This document shows, piece after piece, positions 34,201-43,387 of a stretch of 64,000 bases of DNA (its first letter is position 1; every line of letters starts with the position of its first letter). The position numbers and the translations under genes were made by a program. Source of the stretch: Bacillota bacterium (GTDB lineage: Bacteria > Bacillota > Bacilli > Paenibacillales > Paenibacillaceae); NCBI GenBank assembly GCA_023460795.1, contig JAEWPC010000042.1, positions 62,001 through 126,000 on the forward strand. The letters run 5' to 3'. The notes beneath the pieces were generated by a model. The model had not been told where the DNA came from. It searched no databases and saw only the letters and a list, made by a program, of their open reading frames with translations.

Positions 34201-34408
34201 ACAAGTTTTTGGTTCAACAACGTCCGGAGACATCCCGTATAGGGACCTCTTTCCTAGTAAATAACCCCAAGATAAATGACAAGTTAAAATTCGCAGTTAG
34301 AGTTAGAGTTATGGTGTGAACATTATTACAAGTAGGGCGAAGATATTGGTGACAAAAGGATGTATAGGCTTGCATAGCTGATGGAGAAAGCTACGAAGAA
34401 GTTATTTT

Positions 34409-34441
34409 TTATCCCTCTAGAGATATGCTCTCGGGGGATAT
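34409..34441 (+). terminator. Terminator-like hairpin
   Basis: TATCCC-TCTAGAGA-tatgc-TCTC-GGGGGATA followed by TTTGTATT, between the CBASS operon and the membrane-protein gene. The rest of 34201-34520 shows nothing recognisable. Confidence 0.55.
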
Positions 34442-34520
34442 TTGTATTACAAAATCGGCATTGTTTCCCAAATTCGTGGTATGATTATGATGCTTATGGG
34501 CTCGAAAAGACTTACTGATA

Positions 34521-34550
34521 TTGACTGTTTGCGAACTTCGCAAATATAAC
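34521..34550 (+). promoter_or_regulatory. Promoter with palindromic operator in the spacer
   Basis: TTGACT - 18 bases - TATAAC. The spacer contains TTTGCGAA-C-TTCGCAAA (34528-34544), a perfect 8+1+8 inverted repeat, so a repressor bound there would block RNA polymerase. It drives the membrane protein gene 30 bases downstream. Confidence 0.65.
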
Positions 34551-34579
34551 TTTATGTGAAATCTATTAAAGGAGTTATT

Positions 34580-35446
34580 ATGAAAAAATCATATAATCTC
34601 TATTTAGTATTATCTTTATCGTTTCTAGTTATTATTTTTATTTCATTTTTTGTAGGTATAAAATCTGAGATTATTTTTGGGTACTCGGTAGCGACTCTTA
34701 TTTTCGCAGTTATTGATTTTATGATTGTGGTACAAGAAGGTAAGGCTAGAGTGACTTCATTAAAGAATGAAGATATTAATATTGCAATAGATGAGTACAT
34801 GGGCGAAATTGACGTAGTTGTCGAAGATACAATTGGAAACTTGCGAGATGGAAAAAAAGAGTTGGCTAATACTAGAAAGAAGTTTTATGAAAAAATATTG
34901 GCTCAACAGCCTATCTTTAATTTAAGGAAGAAAAATGTAAAAAAGGCTATGAAGCCGGCTGAAAACATAAGTGAGCTAAATAGCGACTTAAAATTTGCAG
35001 ATAGTCTTTTTGATAAAATTAAAGAACATTTACAGTCACTGGATCCTGAAAAGGTTGGCAAAAAGGTAAGCAAAATAGTATGGTTGTTCTCAATGGTTGG
35101 ATTGATTTTAGTGTTAGTTTCTCCATTCATACCTGAGCAAGCATATATTTATATTTTCGGTGAAAGTTTTAGTTCTATAGGAACATATCTCGTATTGTTA
35201 AGTTTATCTTTAATTTTTTTAACCAATTTTTTCAGAAATAAATATGAGGAACAAGCATTAGAAATTCAAAAATCAAAATACTATTCTATGGTCAGTCAGT
35301 TAGAAAAGATAAAATTTCAAATGGATTTTAGTATGAAAGATTTAAGAGAAGCATTGGATGATTCATCAGAAGAGTTTGGCGAAGTTCTAAACTTAATAGC
35401 TTCAAGTTTTGAAAAAGTTGTAGAGACAAAAGAGGATAAGAAATAG
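34580..35446 (+). CDS. Four-TM membrane protein with cytoplasmic helical and coiled-coil parts, unknown
   Basis: About 288 residues. Two N-terminal membrane helices (LVLSLSFLVIIFISFFVGI; GYSVATLIFAVIDFMIVV), a charged helical region of about 110 residues, two more helices (WLFSMVGLILVLVSPFIP; YLVLLSLSLIFLTNFF) and a C-terminal coiled coil with many Glu and Lys. No family was recognised. ATG 34580 follows AAAGGAG. It is AT-rich like the CBASS genes but has its own regulated promoter. It could be a defence accessory, a membrane effector or an unrelated passenger. Confidence 0.7.
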   Translation: MKKSYNLYLVLSLSFLVIIFISFFVGIKSEIIFGYSVATLIFAVIDFMIVVQEGKARVTSLKNEDINIAIDEYMGEIDVVVEDTIGNLRDGKKELANTRKKFYEKILAQQPIFNLRKKNVKKAMKPAENISELNSDLKFADSLFDKIKEHLQSLDPEKVGKKVSKIVWLFSMVGLILVLVSPFIPEQAYIYIFGESFSSIGTYLVLLSLSLIFLTNFFRNKYEEQALEIQKSKYYSMVSQLEKIKFQMDFSMKDLREALDDSSEEFGEVLNLIASSFEKVVETKEDKK

Positions 35447-35538
35447 ATTAGACTTTACATATCATGATATTCAGGCAGGCTATCTCCTTTCCGAACCCTG
35501 GTCTGCTAGAAGGTGTTCGACGAGGTATTTTAGCAGAC

Positions 35539-35559
35539 ACATCCGACTCGGTCGGATGT
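35539..35559. other. Hairpin in the 455-base gap before the xylanase
   Basis: ACATCCGAC-TCG-GTCGGATGT, a perfect 9-base stem 93 bases after the membrane-protein gene, without a clear T tract. Apart from this and the two cre-like sites, 35447-35901 shows nothing coding. Confidence 0.4.
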
Positions 35560-35737
35560 CATTAATAGACCTCACCATAACTTGCAAAATGCACCCAATC
35601 TGGTGCCTTAAAATTTCGCTGTTAGAATATACGGTGAACCGTATCATCAACTAAAGTAGTCTACAGACTAAAACATACAAGGAGCACCCCTCAACTCAAA
35701 AACCTACACATTCCAAAGTTTCCTCTATACTTTTCTA

Positions 35738-35751
35738 AGTAAGCGCTTCCA
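35738..35751. promoter_or_regulatory. cre-like site 1 upstream of GH10 xylanase
   Basis: AGTAAGCGCTTCCA matches 11 of 14 positions of the palindromic CcpA-type consensus TGAAAGCGCTTTCA. A TACAAT -10-like box starts 11 bases further on, so binding here would block transcription; carbon catabolite repression of the xylanase is inferred. Confidence 0.6.
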
Positions 35752-35848
35752 CTCTCTGAGGTACAATTAATTTTGGGAGTGGAGGAAAGTGTTTCAATAC
35801 GACATAGCGATCTTGCAGTTCATCCTTGCGATCCTGCTACGCTATTCT

Positions 35849-35862
35849 AGACAGCGCTTTCA
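35849..35862. promoter_or_regulatory. cre-like site 2 upstream of GH10 xylanase
   Basis: AGACAGCGCTTTCA matches 12 of 14 positions of the CcpA-type consensus, 40 bases before the start codon, in the leader region. Confidence 0.6.
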
Positions 35863-35901
35863 CGACATTCACTACATAACCTCAGGGGGAATCGTACAGT
35901 T

Positions 35902-38900
35902 ATGAGCCGAAAGTCTTCGAGATTTCTTTCCTTGCTTCTAGCTTCTGCGTTGCTGATTCCGTCGGCCTGGCTAGCACCGGTTTCGGCGGCAGACGATGCG
36001 AGTACGGTCATCTATCAAGAATCGTTCGCGAGCGGACAAGGTGCGGCAGCTCAATCGGGCGGAGCGAACTTGAAAGTCGTTACGGACAAGAAGTTCGACG
36101 GCAACGATGACGGAGCAGCTGTTTACGTCAGCAATAGAACGAATAACTGGGATGCGGCAGACTTCAAGTTCGCCGACATCGGACTCGTGGACGGCCAGAA
36201 GTATACGGCGACCGTGACGGGTTACGTTGATGCGGACGCTAAGATTCCAGCAGGCGCGCAAGCTTACCTTCAGCTGGTTGACAGCTACGCATTCTTATCG
36301 GGCGCTGACTTCGTCGCAGGTAAAGCATTTACCTTGAAAGGCGAGTTCACCGCCGATTCGAGCAAAGACAAGGCCGTACGCGTGCAATCCAGCGAAGACG
36401 GCAAGACGGTTCCTTTCTATATCGGCGAGATCGTGATCACGGGTACGAAAGCCGCGCCTGTCGTGGATGAAGATCCGAGAGATCCGGCATTGCCTTTCTC
36501 CACGATCACCTTCGAGGATCAGAAGGCTGGTGGTTTTGAAGGCCGTGCAGGCACGGAGACATTGACCGTCACCAAGGAAGCCAACCATACGGCGGACGGC
36601 TCCTACGCACTGAAGGTAGAGGGCAGAACGGTAGCTTGGCATGGCCCGACCTTGCGCGTTGAGAAGTTCGTCAACAAGGGCTATGAATATAAAATTACCG
36701 CGTGGGTGAAGTTGATCTCGCCGGACAGCACGCAGCTCCAATTGTCTACGCAAGTAGGCCAAGGCAGCGGCGCTAGCTACAACAACCTCCAAGGCCAGAC
36801 GGTCAGCACGGCCGACGGATGGGTGAAGTACGAAGGATCGTACCGCTACAACAGCGTAGGCGACGAGTACTTGACGATCTATGTAGAGAGCTCGAACAAC
36901 GCGACGGCTTCCTTCTACATCGACGACATCAGCTTCGAAGCTACGGGCGCAGGTCCTGTCGCCGTACAGAAAGATCTGAAGCCGATCAAGGATGTGTATA
37001 AGAACGACTTCCTGATCGGTAACGCGATCTCCGCTGGCGAGCTGAAAGGCGTGCGGTCCGAGCTGCTCAAGCAGCACTTTAACGTAGTAACGGCGGAGAA
37101 TGCGATGAAGCCGGGCTCTGTGCAAAACGAGAAAGGCAAGTTCACGTTCGAGAGCGCGGACGAGATCGTGGATGGCGCGATCGCAGCGGGACTCAAAGTG
37201 TACGGACATACGTTGGTCTGGCACCAGCAATCTCCGGATTGGATGAACTCCAAAGCCGACTCCGAAGGTAACCTGGTTCCGATTAGCCGTGATGAAGCGC
37301 TTGGCAACATGAAAACGCACATTAAGACGGTTGTAGAGCACTTCGGCAATAAAGTCATCGGTTGGGACGTCGTGAACGAAGCGATGAACGATAACCCGTC
37401 GAATCCGTCCGATTGGAAAGCGGCATTGCGCCAATCCAACTGGTATAAATCGATTGGCGAAGATTACGTCGAGCAAGCGTTCCTGGCGGCGCAAGAGGTT
37501 CTCGACGCGCATCCGGATTGGGACATCAAGCTGTACTACAACGACTATAATGACGATAACCAGAACAAAGCCGAAGCCATCTATTCGATGGTGAAGGAGA
37601 TCAACGACCGCTATGCGAAGAGCCATCCGGGCAAGCTGCTCATCGACGGCATCGGCATGCAAGGCCACTACGGCATAAGCACGAAAGCCGAGAACGTGAA
37701 GAGCTCGCTGGAGAAGTTCATCTCCTTGGGCGTTGAAGTCAGCGTATCCGAGCTCGATATTCGCGGGGGAACGAACTCCGTAATATCCGAGAAAGAAGCG
37801 AAGGCGCAAGGCTACCTGTACGCGCAATTGTTCGACCTTTACAAGACGCATGCCGACCACATCGGTCGCGTAACGTTGTGGGGGCTGAACGATGCGACGA
37901 GCTGGAGAGCGACGGAAAGTCCGCTTCCGTTCGATAAAGACCTGCAAGCGAAGCCGGCTTACTATGGCATTATCGATCCGGCTAAGTTCATGAAGGAAAA
38001 TCCGCCAGAAGTGAAAATCGCGAAGCAAGCGACCGCTAAGTTCGGCACGCCGAAGATCGACGGTACGGTCGACGCGGTATGGAGCGGAGCGGCTGAGATT
38101 CCTGTGAACCAGTACCAATTGGCATGGCAAGGCGCGACTGGCGTAGCCAAAGCGCTGTGGGACAACGAGAACCTGTACGTATTAATCCAAGTCAGCGACG
38201 CTCAACTGGATAAGTCTAGCGCCAACGCTTGGGAACAAGACTCCATCGAAGTCTTCTTGGATCAGAACAACGGGAAGACCGCTTCTTACGAAGACGACGA
38301 CGGACAATACCGCGTCAACTTCGACAACGAGACCTCGTTCAACCCGGCAAGCATTGCCGCAGGCTTCCAATCGGCAACGAAGAAGTCCGGTACGAACTAC
38401 ACGGTCGAAGTGAAGCTCCCGCTGACCGCGGTTAAACCGGCCGACGGCACGAAGCTCGGCTTCGACGTACAGATCAACGACGGCAAAGACGGCGCTCGTC
38501 AAAGCGTATCCGCATGGAACGATACGACGGGCAACGGCTACCAAGACACGTCCGTATACGGCGTGCTGACGCTGACGAATAGCCCGTTCAACGACTTGGC
38601 TAAGTACGGTTGGGCACGTTCGGCGATTAACGATCTGGCTAAGCGCGGTCTGATCCAAGGCACCGGCAACGACAAGTTCTCGCCGGGAGCAGCGATCACG
38701 AAAGACGATTTCGTAGCCATCTTGGCCAAAGCGCTTGAAGTGAAAGCATCCGACATCGTAGGCGACGTGAAGGACCCAAGCGGCAAGCTTACGCGCGAAG
38801 AAATGATGGTTCTCGCCGTAAGCGCGCTGAAGGCAGCCGGAACGCAGCTCGAAGCAGGCGGAGCGCTTGACGCGTTCTCCGACGCGGCGTCGGTTTCCGC

Positions 38901-39033
38901 CGATGCGAAGTCCAGCGTAGAAGCGCTGGTGAACGCAGGCATCGTGAAAGGCAATAACGGCAAGCTGGCGCCGAACGATAAGCTGAACCGCGCGGAAGCG
39001 GCAGTCATCATCGTTCGCCTCTTGAGCCTATAA
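35902..39033 (+). CDS. Secreted S-layer-anchored endo-1,4-beta-xylanase (CBM22-CBM22-GH10-CBM9-SLH)
   Basis: 1043 residues, exported by an N-terminal signal peptide (cleavage near VSAADD). Two CBM22-like modules (about 35-190 and 195-350) precede the GH10 catalytic domain (about 355-690) with acid/base E493 in WDVVNEAM and nucleophile E617 in VSVSELDIRGG. A CBM9-like module (about 705-895) follows, then SLH repeats to the C-terminus (KYGWARSAINDLAKRGLIQG; VEALVNAGIVKGNNG). It cleaves internal xylan bonds while attached to the cell wall through SLH domains. The modular order is that of large cell-bound xylanases of Paenibacillus and Clostridium. Two cre-like sites lie upstream. Confidence 0.95.
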   Translation: MSRKSSRFLSLLLASALLIPSAWLAPVSAADDASTVIYQESFASGQGAAAQSGGANLKVVTDKKFDGNDDGAAVYVSNRTNNWDAADFKFADIGLVDGQKYTATVTGYVDADAKIPAGAQAYLQLVDSYAFLSGADFVAGKAFTLKGEFTADSSKDKAVRVQSSEDGKTVPFYIGEIVITGTKAAPVVDEDPRDPALPFSTITFEDQKAGGFEGRAGTETLTVTKEANHTADGSYALKVEGRTVAWHGPTLRVEKFVNKGYEYKITAWVKLISPDSTQLQLSTQVGQGSGASYNNLQGQTVSTADGWVKYEGSYRYNSVGDEYLTIYVESSNNATASFYIDDISFEATGAGPVAVQKDLKPIKDVYKNDFLIGNAISAGELKGVRSELLKQHFNVVTAENAMKPGSVQNEKGKFTFESADEIVDGAIAAGLKVYGHTLVWHQQSPDWMNSKADSEGNLVPISRDEALGNMKTHIKTVVEHFGNKVIGWDVVNEAMNDNPSNPSDWKAALRQSNWYKSIGEDYVEQAFLAAQEVLDAHPDWDIKLYYNDYNDDNQNKAEAIYSMVKEINDRYAKSHPGKLLIDGIGMQGHYGISTKAENVKSSLEKFISLGVEVSVSELDIRGGTNSVISEKEAKAQGYLYAQLFDLYKTHADHIGRVTLWGLNDATSWRATESPLPFDKDLQAKPAYYGIIDPAKFMKENPPEVKIAKQATAKFGTPKIDGTVDAVWSGAAEIPVNQYQLAWQGATGVAKALWDNENLYVLIQVSDAQLDKSSANAWEQDSIEVFLDQNNGKTASYEDDDGQYRVNFDNETSFNPASIAAGFQSATKKSGTNYTVEVKLPLTAVKPADGTKLGFDVQINDGKDGARQSVSAWNDTTGNGYQDTSVYGVLTLTNSPFNDLAKYGWARSAINDLAKRGLIQGTGNDKFSPGAAITKDDFVAILAKALEVKASDIVGDVKDPSGKLTREEMMVLAVSALKAAGTQLEAGGALDAFSDAASVSADAKSSVEALVNAGIVKGNNGKLAPNDKLNRAEAAVIIVRLLSL

Positions 39034-39053
39034 TCGCACAATCACGCACGAGG

Positions 39054-39095
39054 AAGCCTAAGTCTGGTCATCTACCGGACTTAGGCTTTTCTTTC
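39054..39095 (+). terminator. Rho-independent terminator of xylanase gene
   Basis: AAGCCTAAGTC ... GACTTAGGCTTTTCTTTC. Confidence 0.9.
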
Positions 39096-39154
39096 TGCTA
39101 GACGTTCGATATAATGTGGCAAGAGAATCTGCTTGTTTCATACCATTTTTACGC

Positions 39155-39345
39155 CGATAGGTGCCTTGCCTTCTTCCATAGACGCGCAAGGTTAAAAGGG
39201 AAACCGGTGAGAATCCGGTGCGGTCCCGCCACTGTAACTCGGGGACGACCTCGTAATGCCACTGTTCCGTCCGGAATGGGAAGGCGAGGCTCGTTGCGAA
39301 CCCGTAAGCCAGGAAACCTGCCTATTTCGGTAGCCAATGAAGCTC
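39155..39345 (+). ncRNA. Cobalamin riboswitch
   Basis: Contains the family's conserved elements in order: a GATAGGTGCC start, GGTGAGAATCCGGTGCGGTC and CCCGCCACTGTAA core, CGTAAGCC, and the B12 box AGCCAGGAAACCTGCC at 39307-39322. It precedes a ten-gene B12 operon, with an intrinsic terminator between aptamer and first gene, so it acts by transcription termination when adenosylcobalamin is plentiful. Confidence 0.95.
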
Positions 39346-39416
39346 CTTCGCGGAAAAGGACGGCCTATCAGGACAGGTGCGCGCATCTGTATACAAGCTA
39401 TAACCTGATTAGCATT

Positions 39417-39450
39417 CCCCTTATTTCCTTGTGGAGATAAGGGGTTTTTT
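39417..39450 (+). terminator. Riboswitch expression-platform terminator
   Basis: CCCCTTAT ... ATAAGGGG followed by six T, 73 bases before the first B12 gene. Confidence 0.88.
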
Positions 39451-39522
39451 CGTTGAATCATGGGTTGTAAAAAGGAAACTGAACAAGCCCTTTTCTCAAC
39501 TTACTAGAAGGGAAGATCGGAA

Positions 39523-40515
39523 TTGAGAAAAATCAGTCTTATCGCGTTATCCGTATTACTCGTAGTCATGTTAGCCGCGTGCGGAGCGAACGACAACGAA
39601 TCGTCCTCCGGCAGTGCGAGTCCCTCAGCGACGCCAAGCGCGTCATCCGCTTCGCCATCGGCAGAAGCTGCCAAGAGCACGGTTTATCCTCTGACCGAGG
39701 TAGACGCCAGCGGTAAGGAGATTACGTTCGAGCAAGCGCCGGAGAAGATCGTGTCCACCTCCCCGGCGGAGACGGAAATCCTCTTCGCGCTCGGACTAGC
39801 CGACCGCATTGTAGGCGTATCCGACTTCGACAATTATCCGCCGGAAGTGGCAAGCAAGACGAAGGTCGGAGGCATCGTCGAGCCGAATACGGAGGCGATC
39901 GTGGCAGCCGGCGCCGATCTCGTCGTCACGGGAATTTCCATCAAAGACACCGCGCTGGACAATCTACGAACGCTCGGCCTTAACGTCGTCTGCGTGAACC
40001 CGAAGAAGCTGGACGACGTACTAAGCGACATTCTGCTGTTTGGACGGATTACGGACAAGCAGAAGGAAGCCGAGGCGCTCGTCGCTCAGATGCAAGCGGA
40101 CATCAAGAAGGTGACCGACGTAGCGGCGACGATCAAACCAGAGGAGAAGAGGAAGGTATACATCGAGTTTTCCCCGGGCTGGACGGTCGGCAGAGGCGAG
40201 TTCATGGACGAGCTGATTACGCTGGCCGGCGGAGTGAATATCGCATCCGACGTAGAGGGCTGGAGCCAGATCAACGAGGAGAAGGTTATCCAAGATAATC
40301 CGGACGTCATCATTCATACGCTTAACGTGGTTGACGACAAGGGCAATAAGCTGGAGGACCTCATTCGCGGTCGCAGCGGATGGGGAGAAATCGCGGCGAT
40401 TAAGAATAATCAGGTCGTCGGATTGGACGGAGACGTTCTCTCCCGTCCGGGTCCGCGGATCACGCAGGCGCTGCTCGGCATCGCGAGCGCGATCTATCCG
40501 GATTCATTCCGATAA
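39523..40515 (+). CDS. btuF: Corrinoid ABC transporter substrate-binding lipoprotein
   Basis: 330 residues. The lipoprotein signal ends in VMLAACGAND, followed by a Ser-rich linker and the class III binding fold (PEKIVSTSPAETEILFALGL; VVGLDGDVLSRPGPRITQAL). It captures cobalamin or cobinamide outside the membrane and delivers it to the BtuCD-type transporter. The TTG start follows GAAGGGAAG. Fe-siderophore binding proteins look alike; the riboswitch and operon make B12 the substrate. Confidence 0.9.
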   Translation: MRKISLIALSVLLVVMLAACGANDNESSSGSASPSATPSASSASPSAEAAKSTVYPLTEVDASGKEITFEQAPEKIVSTSPAETEILFALGLADRIVGVSDFDNYPPEVASKTKVGGIVEPNTEAIVAAGADLVVTGISIKDTALDNLRTLGLNVVCVNPKKLDDVLSDILLFGRITDKQKEAEALVAQMQADIKKVTDVAATIKPEEKRKVYIEFSPGWTVGRGEFMDELITLAGGVNIASDVEGWSQINEEKVIQDNPDVIIHTLNVVDDKGNKLEDLIRGRSGWGEIAAIKNNQVVGLDGDVLSRPGPRITQALLGIASAIYPDSFR

Positions 40516-41552
40516 TGGGCAGGAGATTAACGATGTGGGGAGGAGCCGGTTTCGCGCTCCTCCTTCTTTCGATCGTCGTGAGCGTATCGATGGGGACCGC
40601 TACCATTCCGCTATCCGATACGTGGGCTATCGTCCTGCATCAGGTGCCGTTCCTCGGGGATCTTGTTCACTCGGATTGGCCCGTCTCCTCCGAGCAGATC
40701 ATCTCCAAGGTCAGACTGCCCCGGGTGGTGCTCGCGGCTCTCGTCGGCGCGTGCTTGTCGCTGGCCGGGGCCGGGTTTCAAGGGGCGCTGCGCAACCCGC
40801 TGGCGGATCCGTATACGCTAGGTGTCGCCTCCGGGGCGGCGGTCGGCGCGTCTTTCGTCATCCTATTCGGGCTGCAGCTGGCGATCGTCGGTCCATGGTC
40901 GATTCCGGTCGTCGCTTTCGCGACGGGGATGGCGAGCTTGCTTATCGTACTGAGGTTAGCGGGTACGGACGGGAAGCTTCAGCTGGAGACGGTCATTCTG
41001 TCCGGCGTTGTGGTGCAAGCCTTTCTTGGATCGATCGTGTCCTTCATGGTCACGTTGTCCGATCAAGTCGTGAACGAGATCATCTATTGGCTAATGGGCA
41101 GCTTGTCGCTTCGAGGCTGGTCGTATGCCGGCATTCTCGTTCCCTATCTGATCATTGGACTGCTCGTGTTGAACGTGCAAGGACGCGCGTTGAACTTGAT
41201 CTCCCTCGGGGAGCGACAAGCCGAGCATCTCGGCGTCCATGTGGCGAGGACGCGGCTCGTCGTGCTGATCGTCTCGACGCTCATTACCGCTGCGGCCGTC
41301 TCGGTAGCAGGAACGATCGGATTCGTCGGACTTGTCGTGCCCCATCTCGTCCGGCTCATGGTCGGGCCCGATTACCGGCTGATCATCCCGATCTCCGCGC
41401 TGCTCGGAGCCGTGTACATGATCTGGGCGGATACGCTTGCCCGCATGCTGCTTAGTCCGACGGAGATCCCTCTCGGCGTCATTACCGCGTTCCTCGGAGG
41501 GCCGTTCTTCGTCTATCTGCTCCGCAAACATAAGAGAAGGTTGAGGATCTGA
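40515..41552 (+). CDS. btuC: Corrinoid ABC transporter permease (FecCD family)
   Basis: 345 residues with about ten membrane helices and the family blocks LPRVVLAALVGACLSLAG, FQGALRNPLADPYTLGVASG and GTIGFVGLVVPHLVRLMVG. The ATG overlaps the stop of btuF. It forms a dimer that carries the corrinoid through the membrane. Confidence 0.92.
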   Translation: MGRRLTMWGGAGFALLLLSIVVSVSMGTATIPLSDTWAIVLHQVPFLGDLVHSDWPVSSEQIISKVRLPRVVLAALVGACLSLAGAGFQGALRNPLADPYTLGVASGAAVGASFVILFGLQLAIVGPWSIPVVAFATGMASLLIVLRLAGTDGKLQLETVILSGVVVQAFLGSIVSFMVTLSDQVVNEIIYWLMGSLSLRGWSYAGILVPYLIIGLLVLNVQGRALNLISLGERQAEHLGVHVARTRLVVLIVSTLITAAAVSVAGTIGFVGLVVPHLVRLMVGPDYRLIIPISALLGAVYMIWADTLARMLLSPTEIPLGVITAFLGGPFFVYLLRKHKRRLRI

Positions 41553-41556
41553 CGCG

Positions 41557-42348
41557 ATGCTGCGAATGGAGCGCTTGGATAAATTTTACGGGGACCGGCA
41601 AGTGTTGAAGCAGCTCGGTTGCGCCATTGCGGAAGGAGAGTTCTTCGGCATTCTCGGACCGAACGGAAGCGGCAAGTCGACCTTGCTGAAGCTGCTGTCC
41701 GGCATCGAGAAGCCGGATGCCGGCGAAATGACTCTGAACGGAACGCCCATAAGCGATTATACGCGCAAGCAGCTGTCCCGCGTCTTGGCCGTGCTGCAGC
41801 AGGAGCCGATTCCGCCCGCGAGCTTCACCGTGAGAGAGGTGGTCGAGATGGGACGGTATCCGTACCAGAATTGGCTCGGGGACGAGAGAAGCGGCAGCGG
41901 CGAGATCGTCGAGGCGGTCCTGGATCAACTGAATCTGGCCGAGCTGCAGCATTGCTCGCTCTCGGAGCTCAGCGGAGGCGAGCGGCAGCGGGTCGCGCTC
42001 GCCAAAGCAATGGCGCAGCAGCCGAGCTTGTTATTGCTGGACGAGCCTACGACGTACTTGGACATCGGCAACCAGATTCAAATGCTCGATATCGTCAAGG
42101 CTTGGCAGCGGGAACGGACCATGACGGTCGTCGCCGTGCTCCACGATCTGAACCTGGCATCGATGTATTGTGACCGGATGATGCTGCTTCATGAGGGCGC
42201 GATCGTCGGAATCGGAACCCCGGAGGAGCTCGTGCAAGGGGACTTGATTCAGCGAGTGTACGGTACGGAACCGATCGTCGTTCGACATCCGTTATACGGC
42301 TTGCCGCAAATTTTATTACGTCAAGGAGGCGCTCACGATGAGCCATAA
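41557..42348 (+). CDS. btuD: Corrinoid ABC transporter ATP-binding protein
   Basis: 263 residues: Walker A LGPNGSGKSTLLK, signature LSGGERQRVALAKA, Walker B LLLLDEPTTYLD and the switch His in VLHDLN. It powers BtuC. It overlaps cobT by 11 bases. Confidence 0.93.
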   Translation: MLRMERLDKFYGDRQVLKQLGCAIAEGEFFGILGPNGSGKSTLLKLLSGIEKPDAGEMTLNGTPISDYTRKQLSRVLAVLQQEPIPPASFTVREVVEMGRYPYQNWLGDERSGSGEIVEAVLDQLNLAELQHCSLSELSGGERQRVALAKAMAQQPSLLLLDEPTTYLDIGNQIQMLDIVKAWQRERTMTVVAVLHDLNLASMYCDRMMLLHEGAIVGIGTPEELVQGDLIQRVYGTEPIVVRHPLYGLPQILLRQGGAHDEP

Positions 42349-43387
42349 CTTATACGAGACGATCGCGCGCATTCGGCCGCTCGACGAGTCGGCGAGGGCG
42401 GAAGCCGCCCGGCATCTGGATACGTTGACGAAGCCGCCGGGCAGTCTGGGCAAGCTGGAGGACATCGTCGTCCAACTGGCCGGGATCGCCGGCTCGTTAG
42501 AACTCGACGTATCGCGGAAAGCGGTCGTCGTCATGGCGGCCGATCACGGCGTATGCGAGGAAGGCGTCAGCGCGTTCCCGGCGGAAGTGACGCCCCAGAT
42601 GGTCACGAACTTCCTTCATGGCGGGGCCGCGATCAACGTGCTCGCGCGCCAAGCGGGCGCGGATGTCGTCTGCGTCGATATCGGGGTTAACGCGGACCTC
42701 GCGCATGAGTCGCTGCATGTTCTCAAAGTGCGCAAAGGCACGGCGAATATCGCGCGGGGACCGGCGATGAGCCGCGAGGAGGCGATCTTGGCTCTGTCTC
42801 ATGGAATCGGGTTGGCCGATCAGCTGGCGGACGACGGTTATCGGCTGCTGGCGACGGGCGAGATGGGAATCGGGAATACGACGCCGAGCGCGGCGATGCT
42901 GGCGGCGTTCGCGAATATCGATCCCGAGCTGGCGGTCGGACGAGGAACCGGAGTCGACGATGCTGGCGTTCGGCGGAAGCGGGATACGGTCCGCAAGGCG
43001 CTCGCGGCGAACGCTCCGGACGCTTCCGACCCGCTCGACGTGTTAAGCAAGCTCGGCGGCTTGGAGATCGCGGGGCTCGCCGGCGTTATTCTAGGCGCAG
43101 CCGCCCGCCGGGTTCCGGTCGTCGTGGACGGCTTCATCGCCTCGATCGCCGCGCTTACGGCCGTCCGGATTGCTCCGAACGCGCGTCATTATCTGCTCCC
43201 GTCCCACGTCTCCCAAGAGCTCGGGCATCGTCTCGTGCTCGAGCAGCTGGGGCTTGCGCCGATGCTGGACATGGGGATGCGGCTTGGCGAGGGGACGGGT
43301 GCGGCGCTCGCGTTCTATCTCGTCGAAGCGGCCGTCCGCATCGCGCGGGAGATGGCGACGTTCGATTCCGCGGGGGTATCGCGATGA
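42338..43387 (+). CDS. cobT: Nicotinate-nucleotide--dimethylbenzimidazole phosphoribosyltransferase
   Basis: 349 residues. It makes alpha-ribazole phosphate, the lower-ligand precursor, from NaMN and DMB. Typical blocks: TKPPGSLGKLEDIVVQLAGI, MAADHGVCEEGVSAFP, GEMGIGNTTPSAA and, near the C-terminus, MGMRLGEGTGAALAF with the catalytic Glu. Normal length. It is coupled to btuD and cobU. Confidence 0.95.
   Translation: MSHNLYETIARIRPLDESARAEAARHLDTLTKPPGSLGKLEDIVVQLAGIAGSLELDVSRKAVVVMAADHGVCEEGVSAFPAEVTPQMVTNFLHGGAAINVLARQAGADVVCVDIGVNADLAHESLHVLKVRKGTANIARGPAMSREEAILALSHGIGLADQLADDGYRLLATGEMGIGNTTPSAAMLAAFANIDPELAVGRGTGVDDAGVRRKRDTVRKALAANAPDASDPLDVLSKLGGLEIAGLAGVILGAAARRVPVVVDGFIASIAALTAVRIAPNARHYLLPSHVSQELGHRLVLEQLGLAPMLDMGMRLGEGTGAALAFYLVEAAVRIAREMATFDSAGVSR

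Noticed and set aside
34528..34544. LexA/SOS box
   Set aside because: The repeat contains CGAA and TTCG but the spacing does not fit the Firmicute CGAAC-N4-GTTCG pattern.
36295..38130. 611-codon minus-strand frame inside the GH10 xylanase
   Set aside because: It is antisense to a clearly real multi-domain xylanase; no start signal.
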